The notes: a model not told the origin generated them from the sequence alone. A stretch of 64,000 nt of DNA from Crotalaria pallida (GCA_037953625.1 CM075653.1:9858001-9922000); one strand, 5' to 3'; counted from the first letter of the stretch, positions 12,031 through 25,076 are shown. Numbers and translations are program-made.

Positions 12031-13195
12031 TGTAACACCCCTAATTTTCGTCTCTCGAATAATAGGATTATTAATTATAATAATTAATTTATAATCAATT
12101 AAGTTTATTAGAAATCTTTATTTTTGTACATTATGTGCTTTAAAATATATAAGAATGTGTGATATATTTTTATATATTAAATTTGTACAAAAATATTAGT
12201 TTTGCAATTCAGTCCTTGGGGTAGGACCTAATTGCAATATTGAAAAGGTTTTTGGAGTGAAGTTAATTAAAATATAAATTTTTGAAAATTTTCATCGTGG
12301 TAATTAATTGATTACCACGACTTGGTAATCGATTACCCTCATGCAGAAAATCCAGGTTTGAGTGCGTTTGATGACTCATCGTTCAATCAACATCTAATTA
12401 CCCAGTTTAGTGACACGGAATCGTCTCTAATGGTAGTGGGAAACGCGTGTCTTCATGCATGAGAGCCCAATTCGTCTATATAAGGATTGAAGTTGATGAT
12501 TTTGGCTCATTTTTGCTTGTGTTGGTCTGAGAAACACGAATTAAGGTTCTTGAATTCGCCTCTCAAATTCGTCTTTCATTCTGAGAGTTATGTTGAGAGT
12601 TATACACCTCTACAAAGCTTGCAAAGTAGTCTCAAGCTTTGTATTGATACCAAAATCGTGAGTTGAGGGTCTGTGTGCTATGAGAATCAAGCTTGCAAAG
12701 TTTGGTCCCAATTTCTGCAAAATTGGAAACCTGATTTCTGGAGCTCACTTTGAAGCTCAATCTTGGTAAGCACACTAACCCTTTTGGTTTCAAACTTGTT
12801 CCTACCTCTAATAATGTATGTTGTAGAGAATCTAAATTAATCTCTTTACCCAATATTTAAATTGGTTTTGCATGTCTAATTCCTTGGTCTTGGTACCCTG
12901 TCCAACTATGTCTGCATGTAGTGGAATTTGGAGTTGGACTCCCTTTTTCTGCAAAGTTATTGTTGGAGCACGATCTAGAGGTATGGGGAAAGCTTTACAT
13001 TCACTAGAATAAGAGTGATTATGTTGTTTTGCATAGGGAATCACCTTGAGACTCAAAGGGCTTAGCTTTAAAATAGGATTTTGGTTTGGAGACCAAACTA
13101 TGCTCTCTCTATGTTATGAGAAATTCATATTATGTGCATGCAATGTGTTAGATGTCTGAAATCATGGTTTGGTTGCATGTATTGTGATTTGGTTC
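12031..13195 (+). mobile_element. 3' LTR of the old gypsy element, left half
   Basis: Starts TGTAACACCCC right after the PPT. Contains palindromes GGTAATTAATTGATTACC and GGTAATCGATTACC (12298-12338), TATA CTATATAAGG (12476-12485) and donor CTTG|GTAAGC (GT at 12766). It is interrupted after GGTTC (13191-13195) by the element at 13196-46434. The other half resumes at 46435 with the same GGTTC, a clean 5-bp target duplication. Confidence 0.92.
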
Positions 13196-15444
13196 TGTAA
13201 CACCCCAAATTTTTAGCATTTTAATAAATTGAATTTCGAGAAATTTGATTGGGTAGTTACTTTCGAATATGGATAAACTCGTTATTTGAATTGATTTTAC
13301 GGATGAAAATGATTGATTGGAGTTTATTTTTATAATGGTGGATTATTTTGTTTTAAAAATGTGATTTAGAGAAATTATTATTTATTGATTTATTTGATTT
13401 TGTAACTTTGAAAATTCATAACTTTTTATCTATAAATCCGAATTTGACAAATTTACAATCAAAACGATCGTATTGAAAAATAGAATTTATTTTTTGGTAC
13501 TGTTTTGGAATTATTTTACTGTTCACGAATTTTGTTATTTTTGGAGGAATTATGATGTTTCATTTTCAGTGAATTGAATTATGATTTTTGAGTGTTATTT
13601 TACTGTATTGGAAAAATATTATTTTTCCACTGCTGAGAAGTGCCACACGGTTTTATATATTTTGTGCATTTTGAATTTTAAATTTTTAGACATACAATTA
13701 AGAGTACACAATACCCTAGGATAATTCAATTAAATACACCATACCCTAATTAATGCATAACCACCCTATTGTCCCTATAGGAGACATGTCATAAACTCTT
13801 GACCAATGCATGCAAATGCTTTTATTCTCTTGTCTTGAAAATTTATTAGTGTACCTAAACCTACCCATGCCTAACCCTAAGCTTATTACTACATACAATC
13901 ATGAAATAAAAATCAAAGCTCAACCCCCCTATTTTATGATCAAAACTGTGGGGAGTAGGTGGCTTACAAGGGAAGCCTTTTGATTTTTGTGCACCCCCCA
14001 TTTTTAGTCCATAGACCCCTATCCTAGTTTTCTATAAATACCCTAGAGCCAAGACATATTACCCCTCTTGCATCTTCATTGTCTTGAGAACAAAAAAAAA
14101 TAGAAGAGATAGAGGGAAAGAGAGAAGAGGTCGAGACTTGGGGGAAGAAGAAGAAAGGGAGAAGCTTGCATTTTGGTGATTCATTCTTGATTCTCCACTA
14201 GGTATACAACTTCCTTTACCTTTCTACTCTTTATTTTCTCTTCTTGTTTCGGTTTCATGAACTTTCAAAGAGGATTTTGTTGATTCTTAGACTTTGAACT
14301 CATGCATGTTGATTCTTCCTATTTCTATTGCATTTTTATACTTGGTTATTTTTGGATTGAAGATTAAAAACAAGAAAGTAGACATGCATCCACCTTTGAT
14401 GCTCACGGTTTTAGGGTCCTTTTGTTAGAATAATTTTTGAATTTTGATTCATGTTTTTATGCTTAAATATAAGTTGATTTAAGATGTTTATGAACTATGT
14501 GTTATGGATTTGCACAAATTCTTCCTATTTCCTTGATGCATATCACGACCTAGGGCTTGTTATTGGGTGAAATGAAATTGTTTTCTCATGCATGTAGTTG
14601 ATTATTGGTTTTTGACATTTATTTGCTGTATTTTCGGATTTTATGAGTGAAAGCATGAATAAAGGAGTTTTTCTTTGATTGGAGTATTTTTAAGGGTGCC
14701 ACGGTTTTGTTTTTGATGGTGCTTAAAAATGATTTTCGTTTTCCTTTGAATATTGGATTTTTGGTCTGGAAGTAATTATGAGAATATTGGTTTATATTGT
14801 GGAAAGTTTTTGATTTTCCTCTTTAGGCCATTCGGCCAAGACTTAAAAATAAAAGGGGATGAGCTTCATTTTTGTTGCATGTCATATTTTTGCATTCCTA
14901 TGTGCTTTTCAAGTCCTAAAATATAAAGATTTAAAATCAAAAAGTTAACATGAACATGCATGGACTAATGAGGACAATACGGTTTTGTTTTTGGATCATG
15001 TTTAATGGATTTTATTTTGTTTCAATGATTTGCCCTATATTTAAAGTAAAGAATGAGCTTTGATTTTGATTAAGTTGAAATGTGTGTTTATATGTTGTTG
15101 GATTTTGCAAAAGTTACTTGTTTTCTTTCCTCAATGATTCGGCCAACATGAGAAAAGAAGGAAAAAAATTTGATTTTTGATGTTTGAGTGAAGTTAAGCT
15201 TTGATCTTTAATTTTTAGTGACATGCAAGTGAGAATTTAAGTTTAAAATGACCCAAAAAGGACAAGCATGAAATTTTAAGGTCCATACGGTTTTATTAAG
15301 ATTTTATCTCAAGAAAATTTGTGTAAGTGCTTTGAATTAAGTTAGAATAAAAGAATGAGCAATGAATTTTTAGTGTATGTTTGAGTAGTAGGTGGTTTGT
15401 GTGAAAATCCCTAATTTCCTTAAGTACAATTCGGTGTTATAAGA
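13196..15444 (+). mobile_element. 6.5-kb LTR-like element, segment 1 (5' end, promoter)
   Basis: Starts TGTAACACCCCAAATTT. Its other end at 46434 reads CGGGGTGTTACA, so the termini form an 11-bp TGTAACACCCC inverted repeat flanked by GGTTC duplications. TATA box TCTATAAATA at 14031-14040 is followed by a purine-rich leader and a donor-like CACTAG|GTATAC (about 14199-14208). No polyprotein, PBS or PPT was seen in the combined 6.5 kb (13196-15444, 20525-23145, 36085-36678, 45382-46434), so it is most simply a very long solo LTR. A LARD-type element is the alternative. Confidence 0.7.
15431..15444. repeat. LINE target-site duplication, left copy
   Basis: TCGGTGTTATAAGA here is repeated at 20511-20524 directly after the LINE poly(A), as expected from target-primed reverse transcription. 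Confidence 0.88.
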
Positions 15445-15560
15445 AAATCAATTTATTAAGATTATAATATAACTAAATAATAACTACTAACTTTTTTTAG
15501 GTTTTCTCTCTTCTCTCTCGTGGAAGCCCTAACCCTAGTGCAACCACCGTTTGGCCGTGC

Positions 15561-16988
15561 ATGGCCAAGAAGAGGGGAAGACCCCCTAAAACCCCATCCT
15601 CATCTAAAAGCAAGGCGTGTTCACCTGAACCTGAATCGCCAGGGCCTCAGAAACTGGATTTTACACAACTCGATGAGGAGGACTTGGCTGAAATAGATAG
15701 CTTAAGCCCTAAGCAAGCGGAAAGGCTATTGGAAAACCTTGATGTGTTTCGTGAGAAGATTAAGGGGAAAACTATCATGGAGGAGCAGCAGGGGAAAGCA
15801 ATTATGGAGGAGCAGCCTGTGTGTTCTTAGGATAATAGAAGGGATCAAGAAGATGGATCTGTGAAGGGAGACAAGCAGAGTAATGTGGAGGAGACAAAGA
15901 AAACTGAGAAGCCAAAATCAGTATGGGACTCTTTTGACAACAACAAACTCAGGAATGCGGGAGAGAAGTTGAATTTTCATGAACCAGTTCTTAAGGATGG
16001 AGTCTCAATTGGTAAGATTGAGAGTAATGATGTGCATGATGAAGTGCAGTATTGGCAAAGTGCTCTGGTTTGCTATGTTCTTGGTGCAAATCCCCCTTAT
16101 TCAGTGATAAGTGGTTATCTTAAGAAAATATGGGGAAGCTATGGAATAGACAAAATTTTGATGAATAATGATGGCACGATAATTGTAAGATTCAACTCAG
16201 TAGAGGCCAAGAATAACATACTTGAGATTGGTGTGTACCATTTTGATAAGAAGCCCCTGATACTTGCACCTTGGACAGGAAGAACATCTAAGACTCACCT
16301 AGATAAGGTTCCTGTTTGGATTCAGTTTCCAAACTTGAGTCTTAAATTTTGGGGAGCCACAGCTTTGGGGAAAATAGCTAGTCTTGTTGGACAACCTATA
16401 ATGGTTGATCAGGTAACAAAAGAAAGGAATCGTATTAATTTTGCTAGAGTTCTTGTTGAGGTAGATCCTGCTGTGTTACCAGAGGAGGTGTTCTTTGAGG
16501 ATGATAAATGTAATATAGTTACACAGAAGGTTGATTACGAATGGATGCCGGTCATTTGTGCAAAGTGCTCTATGTATGGCCATGATAGCAAAGCGTGCAA
16601 GAAGAATGTTAAACAACAGTGGGTGGAGAAGAGGAAGCCATCAAAGGAGGATATTGAGGAGATTGATGATAAGTTAAAGAAGGATAGAGGCCTGGAAGAA
16701 GGGTTAATTGAGGACCACAGGGCAGTTGGAGGAGGTGTTGTAATGCTTACGACTCAATCAGAATCCTTAATTGAGGCATCAACAACACATCAAGGAGAGT
16801 CCAGTGCTGGAAGGTTGAATGTTGTGAAGGGCAAGAACACAAGTAGTGCTGCAGTAAGAGGAGGAGTGGAGAGTGATAAAGACATTGGTCAGAATAGCCA
16901 ATGGACAACAGTAATGACTAGAAGTAAGGCTCAGGAAAGGTATGAATCTATGAAGGCTGAGGCTGCAAAGCCACCTTCTCATGGATAA
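15561..16988 (+). pseudogene. LINE ORF1 (nucleic-acid-binding protein), one in-frame stop
   Basis: One frame of 475 codons interrupted only by TAG at 15828-15830. The N-terminus MAKKRGRPPKTP is AT-hook-like (RGRP core) and basic. Residues around 120-240 match the DUF4283 type found in plant LINE ORF1 (VWIQFPNLSLKFW, IASLVGQPI). A CCHC zinc knuckle CAKCSMYGHDSKAC follows (about 16558-16599). The tail is hydrophilic. Such proteins bind the element RNA. The ATG at 15561 is the first in frame after a pyrimidine-rich 5' UTR. ORF2 starts inside the end of this frame, overlapping by 8 nt (ATGGATAA). Confidence 0.88.
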
Positions 16989-19900
16989 TATTGCAGCATG
17001 GAATGTTAGAGGGCTGAATTGTCCCTCTAAACAAAAAGAAGTCATGGACTTCTGTAGAATAAATAATGTAGGGTTGTTAGGAGTCTTGGAGAATAAGTTG
17101 AGGAGTGATTCCATCAACAGGATTTTGAATAATATGGCTGTAGGGTGGGGTTTTTACATTAATATTGATGCAAGTCCTATTGGTATGATTCTTATTATGT
17201 GGAAGAGGGATATGTATGATGTGGTTATCATTGCTAGGTCAAAACAATATGTACTATGTCATGTCTCTGCAAAGACAAATGATACAGTGTTCTTTGTATC
17301 TTTCATATATGCTGCAAATGAGGCTGATGATAGAAAGGAGTTGTGGGAAGTTCTCAAAGGAGTGGGCAATATGATTTCTGAGCCTTGGCTTGTCATAGGG
17401 GATTTTAATACTTTCTTGGAAGTTCATGAGAAGATTGGTGGGCTTGCAGTAGATCCTATGCAGCTGCAAGATTTTAGAGAATGTGTGCAAGAGAGTAATT
17501 TAGTTGACATGAGGTACAGGGGCAGCTTCTACACCTGGTGTAATAAGCAAGAGGGGATTCATCGAGTAAGTTGTAAACTTGATAGATGTTTAATCAATCA
17601 GATGTGGTGTGATAGGTGGCCAAATGCTGAAGCTCATTTTCTGGTACCAGGGTTATCTGATCACTCACCAATTCTGATGAAGTGGAACCAGGAAGTTAGG
17701 AATAAAGGGAGCTATTTTAAGTTTTTGAACATGTGGATCAGAACCAAGAGTTCCTTGAAGTGGTTCATTCTGTTTGGGCCACAAAGGTGGAGGGATTCAT
17801 GATGTACCAGGTTTGTAGAAAACTTCAATTACTCAAATCTCCTCTCAAGAGTTTGAATAAGAGAAGTTTATCTAACATAGACAAAAAGGAAGTTGAATTG
17901 AGGGAAAAACTTGAGGTTGTGCAGACTCAGTTAGCTCCCCTAGATGTGAGTTTGCAAAAAGAAGAAAAAGAGGTGTTCTTGAAGCTCAGAGATACTCAAA
18001 AGGCTGCTTATTCTTTTCTGAAACAGAAGGCCAAAGTGGACTGGATGAAAGGGGGAGATGAAAATTCTAAAATGTTTCACAATGCTATAAAGCAGAGATT
18101 GTACAGGAACAGAATTTTAAAGATTCAAGATGCTGCTGGGAATTTTGTTACAGGGCAGGACAAAATCTCTGACTTGTTTGTCACTTTCTATAAGGATTTG
18201 TTCAGCAAGAGAGTTCAAAAAAATTGGAATGAGTATGCAATGGAGGAAGGTCCTGTTCTTAATCCAGATCAGCAGTTAGGCTTGCTTAAGCCTTTCACTG
18301 CTGAGGAAATAAAGGCTGCTTTCTACTCAATAAATATTGATAAAGCACCAGGGCCAGATGGTTTTGGGTCTGGATTCTTTAAGGCTGCATGGCAAATTGT
18401 GGGTAATGATTGTGTTTTGGCTATGCAAGAGTTTTTCAATTCTGGTAAGATGCTAAAATCTATGAATCACACTACTCTTGCTATGATACCAAAGGTTGAC
18501 TGCCCAAATTATGTAAATGATTATAGGCCTATAGCTTGCTGTAATACTATTTACAAATGCATCACTAAGCTTTTATGCAGCAGGCTTAATCAAGTTCTTC
18601 CTAGTGTAATTCAAGGTAATCAAACTGCCTTTGTGCAAGACAGGAGTATCATTCAGAATATTCTAATTACTCAAGAACTACTGAGGTTGTATGGTAGGAG
18701 GAGAATCTCTCCAAGATGCACTATGAAGATAGATATAAAGAAAGCCTATGATACTATTGACTGGTGTTTTATTGAGGAGATGTTATCAGCTTTTAAAGTG
18801 CCAGAGAAGTTCAGGAGGTGGATTATGATATGTATTTCTACAGCATCTTACTCAATCTCTGTTAATGGGCAGCTCTCTGGTCAGTTTAAAGGGTCAAGGG
18901 GATTGAGGCAGGGGGATCCTATGTCTCCACTAATTTTTGTCATGGCAATGGAGGTTCTCACTAGATGTTTACAAAAGGCAGCTAGAAACAGGAATTTCAG
19001 GTATCATCCTCTATGTAAAGATGCTAAATTAGTCAGCTTGGCCTTTGCAGATGATCTGATGATTTTTTGCAAAGGCCATCCAGCAAGTGTAAGGTTGTTG
19101 TCTGAGGCTTTGAGACATTTCTCAGATTGTTCAGGGCTACAAGCTAGTCTTGAAAAATCTCAACTCTACATGGCAGGATTAAATCAAGACAAACAGGAAG
19201 AGCTGATTCAAATAACTGGATATAGAAAAGGAATTTTTCCTTTTAGATATTTAGGGCTACCAATTTCAGCTAAGAAGTGGACAATGTCAACTTGTCATGT
19301 TCTGGTGGATAGAATCACTAAGAGAATTGGAACTTGGAAGACTAGGAATATATCTTACCAAGGAAGATGTTGCTTAATTAATTCAGTGTTGATGAATTTA
19401 CATTGCTATTGGGCGTCTATCTTTGTTATTCCTAAAGCAGTCATTAAGGAGGTGGAGAGGAAGTGTAGGGAGTTTTTGTGGGGTGTGAATGAGGCTGGCC
19501 ATAGCACAGCTGCAGTGGCTTGGAATGTGGTGTGTAAGAGTAAGAAGGATGGGGGTTTAGGTTTTAGAAACATTAGTGTTTGGAATAAGGCTGCAATAGG
19601 GAAGCAGGTATGGCAGATAGCTGACAAAAAAGACTCTCTATGGGTTAAGTGGATTAACATGATCTACTTAAAGGATAGAGATTTTTGGAGCTATGAATCT
19701 AACAATCAACACAGCTAGCATTGGAAACAAATAATTAAGGTAAAGGAGAAGTTGAAACCTGGTTTCTTCAACCTGGTTTCCTCAATGGCAGATGGATGCA
19801 TGATTCGAATGGGGAGTACACAATTAGCAGTGGTTACAAGATGCTCAATGGACCTTCAATTGATTTCCCTTTGCATAAGTTGATCTGGAACTCAATGTCG

Positions 19901-20377
19901 ATTCCCAAGCACAGATTCATTGCCTGGCTAGCTGTTCATAACAAGTTGAAAACATATGATCGATTAGTGAGCTATATGCAAGTAAATCAAACATGCAGGT
20001 TGTGTAATCGTGAAAATGAAACGCGAGATCACCTGTTCTTCGACTGCTGTTGGAGTAGGGATTTGTTGGAACATATGTGTTTATGGATTGGGTTGAATTT
20101 CTGGCCAATGAAATTCAGCAGATGGACAAGGTGGGTTCTTCGAGCGTTCAAGGATAGAGGACGAAGGAAGGTGTTGTGTGGTCTGTTTGCAGGGGTGCTG
20201 TACAGTGTTTGGGGAGAGAGAAATTCAAGAGTTTTTGCTAACAAGTCCAATAACTTGATGCATATTTCTGGTCAGCTGAAAAGGCAATTAGCTTGGAGAA
20301 TAGAATTGTGCTTTCCAAATTTTAGGACTTGGAATAATGTGGCTTTAGTCAATAGGATTTGCATTGAATTACATTGA
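16981..20377 (+). pseudogene. LINE ORF2 (endonuclease-reverse transcriptase), frameshifted
   Basis: The N-terminal part is an APE-like endonuclease (AAWNVRGLNCPSK at the start, GDFNTF about 17399-17416, SDHSPI about 17659). A frameshift near 17733 moves the reading from FLNMW to DQNQEFLEVVHSVW. Then comes a 650-residue reverse transcriptase with KAPGPDGFGSGFFK, GLRQGDPMSPLIF and the catalytic AFADDLMIF (about 19041-19067). The frame stops at 19718 and resumes near 19796 in another frame with a zf-RVT-like region (CRLCNRENETRDHLFFDC) to 20377. So there are at least two frame lesions. Known role: nicks DNA and copies LINE RNA at the nick. Confidence 0.92.
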
Positions 20378-20510
20378 TGTATATTTTTATTTTAGGCATT
20401 TCTTTTTAGACCGGAACCCTTCCTAGAAGGTGGCTGGTCTTGGAAATGGCCTTTGATTTGTTTTGAATTTTTTTGTGGTAATGAATTTTTTATCTTTACC
20501 AAAAAAAAAA

Positions 20511-23145
20511 TCGGTGTTATAAGAGAAAATGATTTGAAAAGTGATTATTTACAAAATCTAGTAGTGTGGCTGAAAAATTGTAAATCTTATATGTGTCCGT
20601 GTGTGCTTAGATTGAGAATAAAATTACTTAGGGGTTGCACAAGTGAAAATAAGATAGGAAATGCTAAGTGGATACAATGCTGAATTTTTATACATGTTGC
20701 ATAAGCTTGTAGGTAATTGTGAGCTAAATGATAGTTAGGTAAATCCGATCGCCTTGAAAATTTTACATGTTGTTCTTGATATGATTTAAATGTATTTTGG
20801 AAAATTTGGTTTGACGTGGAAGTGTTTTGGTGTTTTGAATGAATTTTGTTTGTTGAGAAATGGTTAGGGAAAACTTGTGTTTTCTTAATTAAAGAGTGGA
20901 GTGAAAAATATTTTCCCAAAAGCCAGTGTTTATGAAACTAAACCACTGTTTACATAATACTAAATGTGATGCCTCTGAATTTTTATGTGATTTTTGAAAA
21001 TGGTTTGTTAAACGTATTGAACTCATCTCAATGAAAACGATCTCGGAAAAATGCGCTTTTCGGATAATATGAGAACAGAGTTTTTGAACTTAATCTATTT
21101 CAAATGGATTGAAATTTTTATGGTAGCTTCTGGAACACGTCTGGAGTTTCTCTATAAATTTTGAAGTGATTTGGAGTTGATTTGATAATTTTTCTAAGGG
21201 CAAAACAGTGAACCATTTGGTTCAGATTTTTCAGACTTAGTGATGATTTTAATTGAAAAAATTATAACTTAAATGACTTCAAAAATTCTGAAATTTTTAT
21301 GAAGTGTTCTTCACTGTATAAGGAAGATTTGTACCAATTTTTATGCAATCCAGAGTTGATTTACTATTTTTAATTGTTGCATTTTGCCCTCTGGACAGCA
21401 ACAGTACTGTTTGAATTCTTATGCGAAATCTGATTTGAAACCTAATTTAAGATTGTCCAAATGACTTGAAATTTTATATGTTGAACTTGGATATGTGTAG
21501 GTGCGTTTTGTAAATTTTGGGAATTAAATAAATTGATTTGATGTGGTAATGGATTTTATCTTTTGTGTTTTATCCGTAATCAAAAGACTGCCTTGTTGGA
21601 TACTTTTTGGATTTGTGTGAGCTTTTGTATATATTTTTACCTTGTCTGGACCTTGTGAAATAATTATGATGTTTTGAAATAATTGTTTGATCATGGTTTA
21701 AATAAGTGTTTGGGTTTGATAATAAATGAATTATTTAGCTAAGCTAAAGCGTTGAATTCGATTTCAAACTATCCTTTGAAACAGAATAATTTTTGAAGGG
21801 CATTGATTTGGGAAAATGATTATTGTTTGGTTGCTGCCCTATTTTATTTCATGATGTTATGATGGAAATTAAATTGTTTCAAGTGTTGGTTTTAAAGAAA
21901 AGTGTTGAAGGGATTAAAGTACGATTTTTCGACGTTTTCGGTTTTTGCGAAAAGTGCTTTTGAGTTTATTCTCTGCTGTCCAGCGTTTATTTGGTTTGTG
22001 TACTGTTTCCAAAAAATTTTTCAAGTGGTTTGAAGTTTTTGTTTTCAAGGGTACTCGATTTAGAGAAAAGTCGGATTGGAAAAGTGACGTTTTTCGATGT
22101 TTTTGGGTTTCCATTTATGGTTGTCCGGAACGGACCAGCGACAAAGAAAATTGTTTTAAAATTTTTTGTCGATTGTTTTCAAATGATTTGAGATATTTAA
22201 AGTGTATTCGAAAGTTGGATTTGATTTGAGAAGGTTAAGGTTTTCGAATACGATTTACCCGACAAGGATAAAGCGAGTTTTCAAAAAGTGATTATTATTA
22301 AGCATGCATGTTAATTAGATAGCTGAGTATTAATTGTGTGTTCCATTTTGAGAAAGGAACTTGCAAGACGGGAATTGGAGCAGCTGACAGTCGGGAGTAC
22401 CCGCAGTAGTTTTTGGACTAGTATTGCTGGAATTAAGGTGATAGAGGGGCTTTCCCCAGACATTGTGGTATTTAGGTAAATATTAACACGTTCCGTATCA
22501 TCTCAAATATCGGAACTTAGTGGTCTATGCGTCAGTAGTATCGTGGCAAATTGTTTGTGTGTGTGGCCACGTATACGAAGGGGACTAGGACCACACACCT
22601 TATAATGCATGATGTTATGGATGTCAATATGCCATGATGATATGAATTGTTTTATTATTTATGCATGAGGAATATTCAAATATATGATGATGTTGATGTT
22701 TGGAACCATGTGAGATGCATGAACGATTAATCCCTGATGGAAATTAAGTGAGGCAATGGAAATTATGAAAACAAATAATGATGCTGATGAGAATAATGTG
22801 ATGATATTTAATTAAGTGATGAAAGAAAAGGATTTCGAATAATGATGCGATGTGTTAACAAGTTTTGGAAATTGTGGAAATGAAAGTGCAAGGAAAGAAA
22901 TGATAAGACCCGTATGATCGGAATCCGAGATGCGTATGTGACGAGCACGAAAGAACTAGCGTGACGTGTACCTTCTCAAGGAACTCTTCAAGGTGTGCTA
23001 TTGACGTGACGTGTTTGCCGGGATGAGGAGCTTCCCGATGTGATCAATGATCGTGACAACTTTGGAACATCGAGAAAGCGTTGATGTGAAAGATTTGATT
23101 AGAGGTAGAGGTTCACCGAAGGGATGAACAAGGGTGACTCGTCCG
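20511..23145 (+). mobile_element. 6.5-kb LTR-like element, segment 2 (intron-like interior)
   Basis: Continuation after the LINE; the first 14 bases are the LINE target duplication. AT-rich with many short ATTTTTGAA-type repeats and no supported gene. Near 22900-23140 are several TGACGTG/GACGTGACG strings, echoing the TGACGT-rich tandem units of the gypsy LTRs. Ends with GTCCG (23141-23145), the target site of the next insertion. Confidence 0.65.
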
Positions 23146-24054
23146 TGTAACACCCTCAAAATAACCCAAGTAATTAATACAAAATGAATGCTATTACTTG
23201 AGAATATATATGGACTTGTAGAATATTAGAAAATACTGGATTCAAAAATTTTATTTTAAGTCCTCCAAAGAGTCGGGTGCATAAACCAATATACTAGGAT
23301 GTTTGGAGAATAATTTACGTATTACTTTTAAAATCGAATTCGGCATTTACTTTGCTCAAAAGATAATTTCGCAAATCTTGGATAGCATTCTCTTTGAAGA
23401 TAACTGTACTCTATTTCATATAAAGGAACTCAAGTATTGCCATCCAGTTTTCGCCTAGCCAAGTGATACCAGTTTCAAAATGTCATAGCCAAATTCTTTT
23501 AAATCAATATCAGAGTAAGCGGAAATAACAGGACTATGTAATAAACTTTAGTATAAACATGGATTTTATACATATCACAAGGTACGTAATACATAGTCCA
23601 GCGGTAAGGATCTCCAAAATCCCAGAACAAGTTCATAAGGATATGTATTTATATGTACATCAAAATAGACCATGACTCAAGAGTTTTCAAAAGAAATTCC
23701 CACAATATATAAAACTCCCAAAGCTGGTCTCATAACACTGGTAGCGGCAGTAGTAGTAGAAGTCTCCAAGAAGTAACAGCAGTCATCATCCAACATCTCC
23801 AGCAGCAAATTTCCTCCACAGCATCCACCACACCGGATCCCTGATCCTCATCATTTACCTTATGCACATACCTAGGGATCATCGCCTCTCCATTGACTCC
23901 CGATAGATTGAACGACAAGCTCACTTCCGCTCTCGTATTCGATAGGATCCTCCTTGGTCTTATTTGAAGGAGTAATTACCCTACAACTGGGTACAAGGTC
24001 TGATGAAAACGTGACCTTAATAGGACTCCTTGAAATAGACGAGGAAGTCTCCTC

Positions 24055-24342
24055 TCAAATGACTCTAAGAGAAAAAGGGTATGAGCGGGTAGATTCGAAT
24101 TGAAAACTGTAGTAGAAGTGAGCTGGTCGAGTGGGAGATGATCCATGGTAAGTATAAAAAGTAGATACATGCATAGCGTATATGATGGGAATCCTAAACC
24201 TACGAGGATGTGACCAAACCAGTGGATTAGGGTGATCGAAGGTAACCACTATCTCACCCTCATACACTACTCGGCAATCCTCGCAGATCCATATGCCACT
24301 AAGAAGTGGATGGACCTCGATGCAAGCGATGTAACGTGACAT
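24055..24342 (-). pseudogene. LTR-encoded ~160-aa ORF, truncated by a CpG-type stop
   Basis: Same ORF as the intact copy at 31999-31529 in the sister LTR: SRYIACIEVHPLLSGIW at the start, HPNPLV and HPRRFRIPIIYAMH in the middle. It stops after SLRVI where the sister copy has CGA (Arg) and this one TGA, a C-to-T change in a CpG. The remaining codons (acidic tail) continue in frame past the stop. The upstream GTG and acceptor-like AG match the other copies. Confidence 0.75.
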
Positions 24343-24663
24343 CACCTACAAGGGCATAGGGGTAAGCAAATCTACACGCATAATCAATAGAGCTTAAATA
24401 TTGAAGTAACATGATTATGCACAGATAACCCCAAAACCGTTAACAGTCATAGTTAACACTTAGAAAACACTTGATGCAAATAAGATGTTCATACTCATTC
24501 ATGGTATCAAGCCTTAACTTAATTAAGGGTAGGTGGCATGATGCCTGACATTCTTCTCTTTCTGAGATTCTCCATCTAATGTCCTCACGAACGCCAATCC
24601 AATTCAACAATGCATTTCCAAATCACGAATACGTTACCAAAACGTATGGCGTACTAGCTCGGA

Positions 24664-25076
24664 AGTGATAAAAACGTCACACTACCTGGTGAACGTCACG
24701 TCGCCCAAGGACGTAAACCTATCACTTCTCAACATACAAAGGGTGTGATAAAAAACGTCACCACATCTGATGAACGTCACGTCGCCTAAGGACGTAAACC
24801 TTATCACTTGCGATACACAACAGAGGTGATAAACAACGTCACCATGTCTGATGAGCGTCACGTCGCCTAAGGACGTAAACCTTATCACTTGTGTGCACCA
24901 CACCCTCCTCAACAAACAACGGGTGTGATAAAAAATGTCACCACATCTGATGAACGTCACGTCGCCTAAGGACGTAAACCTTATCACTTGTGAAACACAA
25001 CAAAGGTGATAAACAACGTCACCATGTCTGATGAACGTCACGTCGCCAAAACGTAAACCTTACCACTTGTGTGCAA
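24664..25076. repeat. Tandem hairpin units with TGACGT/ACGTCA motifs (5 units)
   Basis: Five imperfect units of about 75-95 bp, each opening GTGATAAA and closing with TTATCACTT or a variant (inverted GTGATAA/TTATCAC), with AACGTCACC and GAACGTCACGTCGCC inside. Units alternate between a CACATCTGATG and a CATGTCTGATG type. TGACGT/ACGTCA is the core of plant bZIP (TGA-type) binding sites. A regulatory role is inferred. The same array in the other LTR is split by the solo LTR at 32378-33828. Confidence 0.85.

Larger units (their letters stand above)
15445..20510 (+). mobile_element. L1-type LINE retrotransposon, nearly full length
   Basis: A 5-kb insertion with a 14-bp target duplication on both sides, a 5' UTR, ORF1, ORF2 and a 10-base 3' A-run (20501-20510). 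ORF1 carries an AT-hook-like start, a DUF4283-like region and a zinc knuckle. ORF2 carries an endonuclease, a reverse transcriptase and a zf-RVT-like C-terminus. It sits inside the 6.5-kb LTR-like element. Both ORFs are broken by few lesions, so the copy is not very old. Confidence 0.93.

Noticed and set aside
20405..20450. Possible conserved hairpin (CCTTCCTAGAAGG) in the LINE 3' UTR as an RT recognition stem
   Set aside because: Only one full-length copy in the window; no comparison possible, so not claimed.
24682..25041. 119-residue frame with VIRFTSLGDVTFIR repeats (also 33780-34154)
   Set aside because: Translation of the TGACGT tandem hairpin units; no start context and not kept in the other LTRs.
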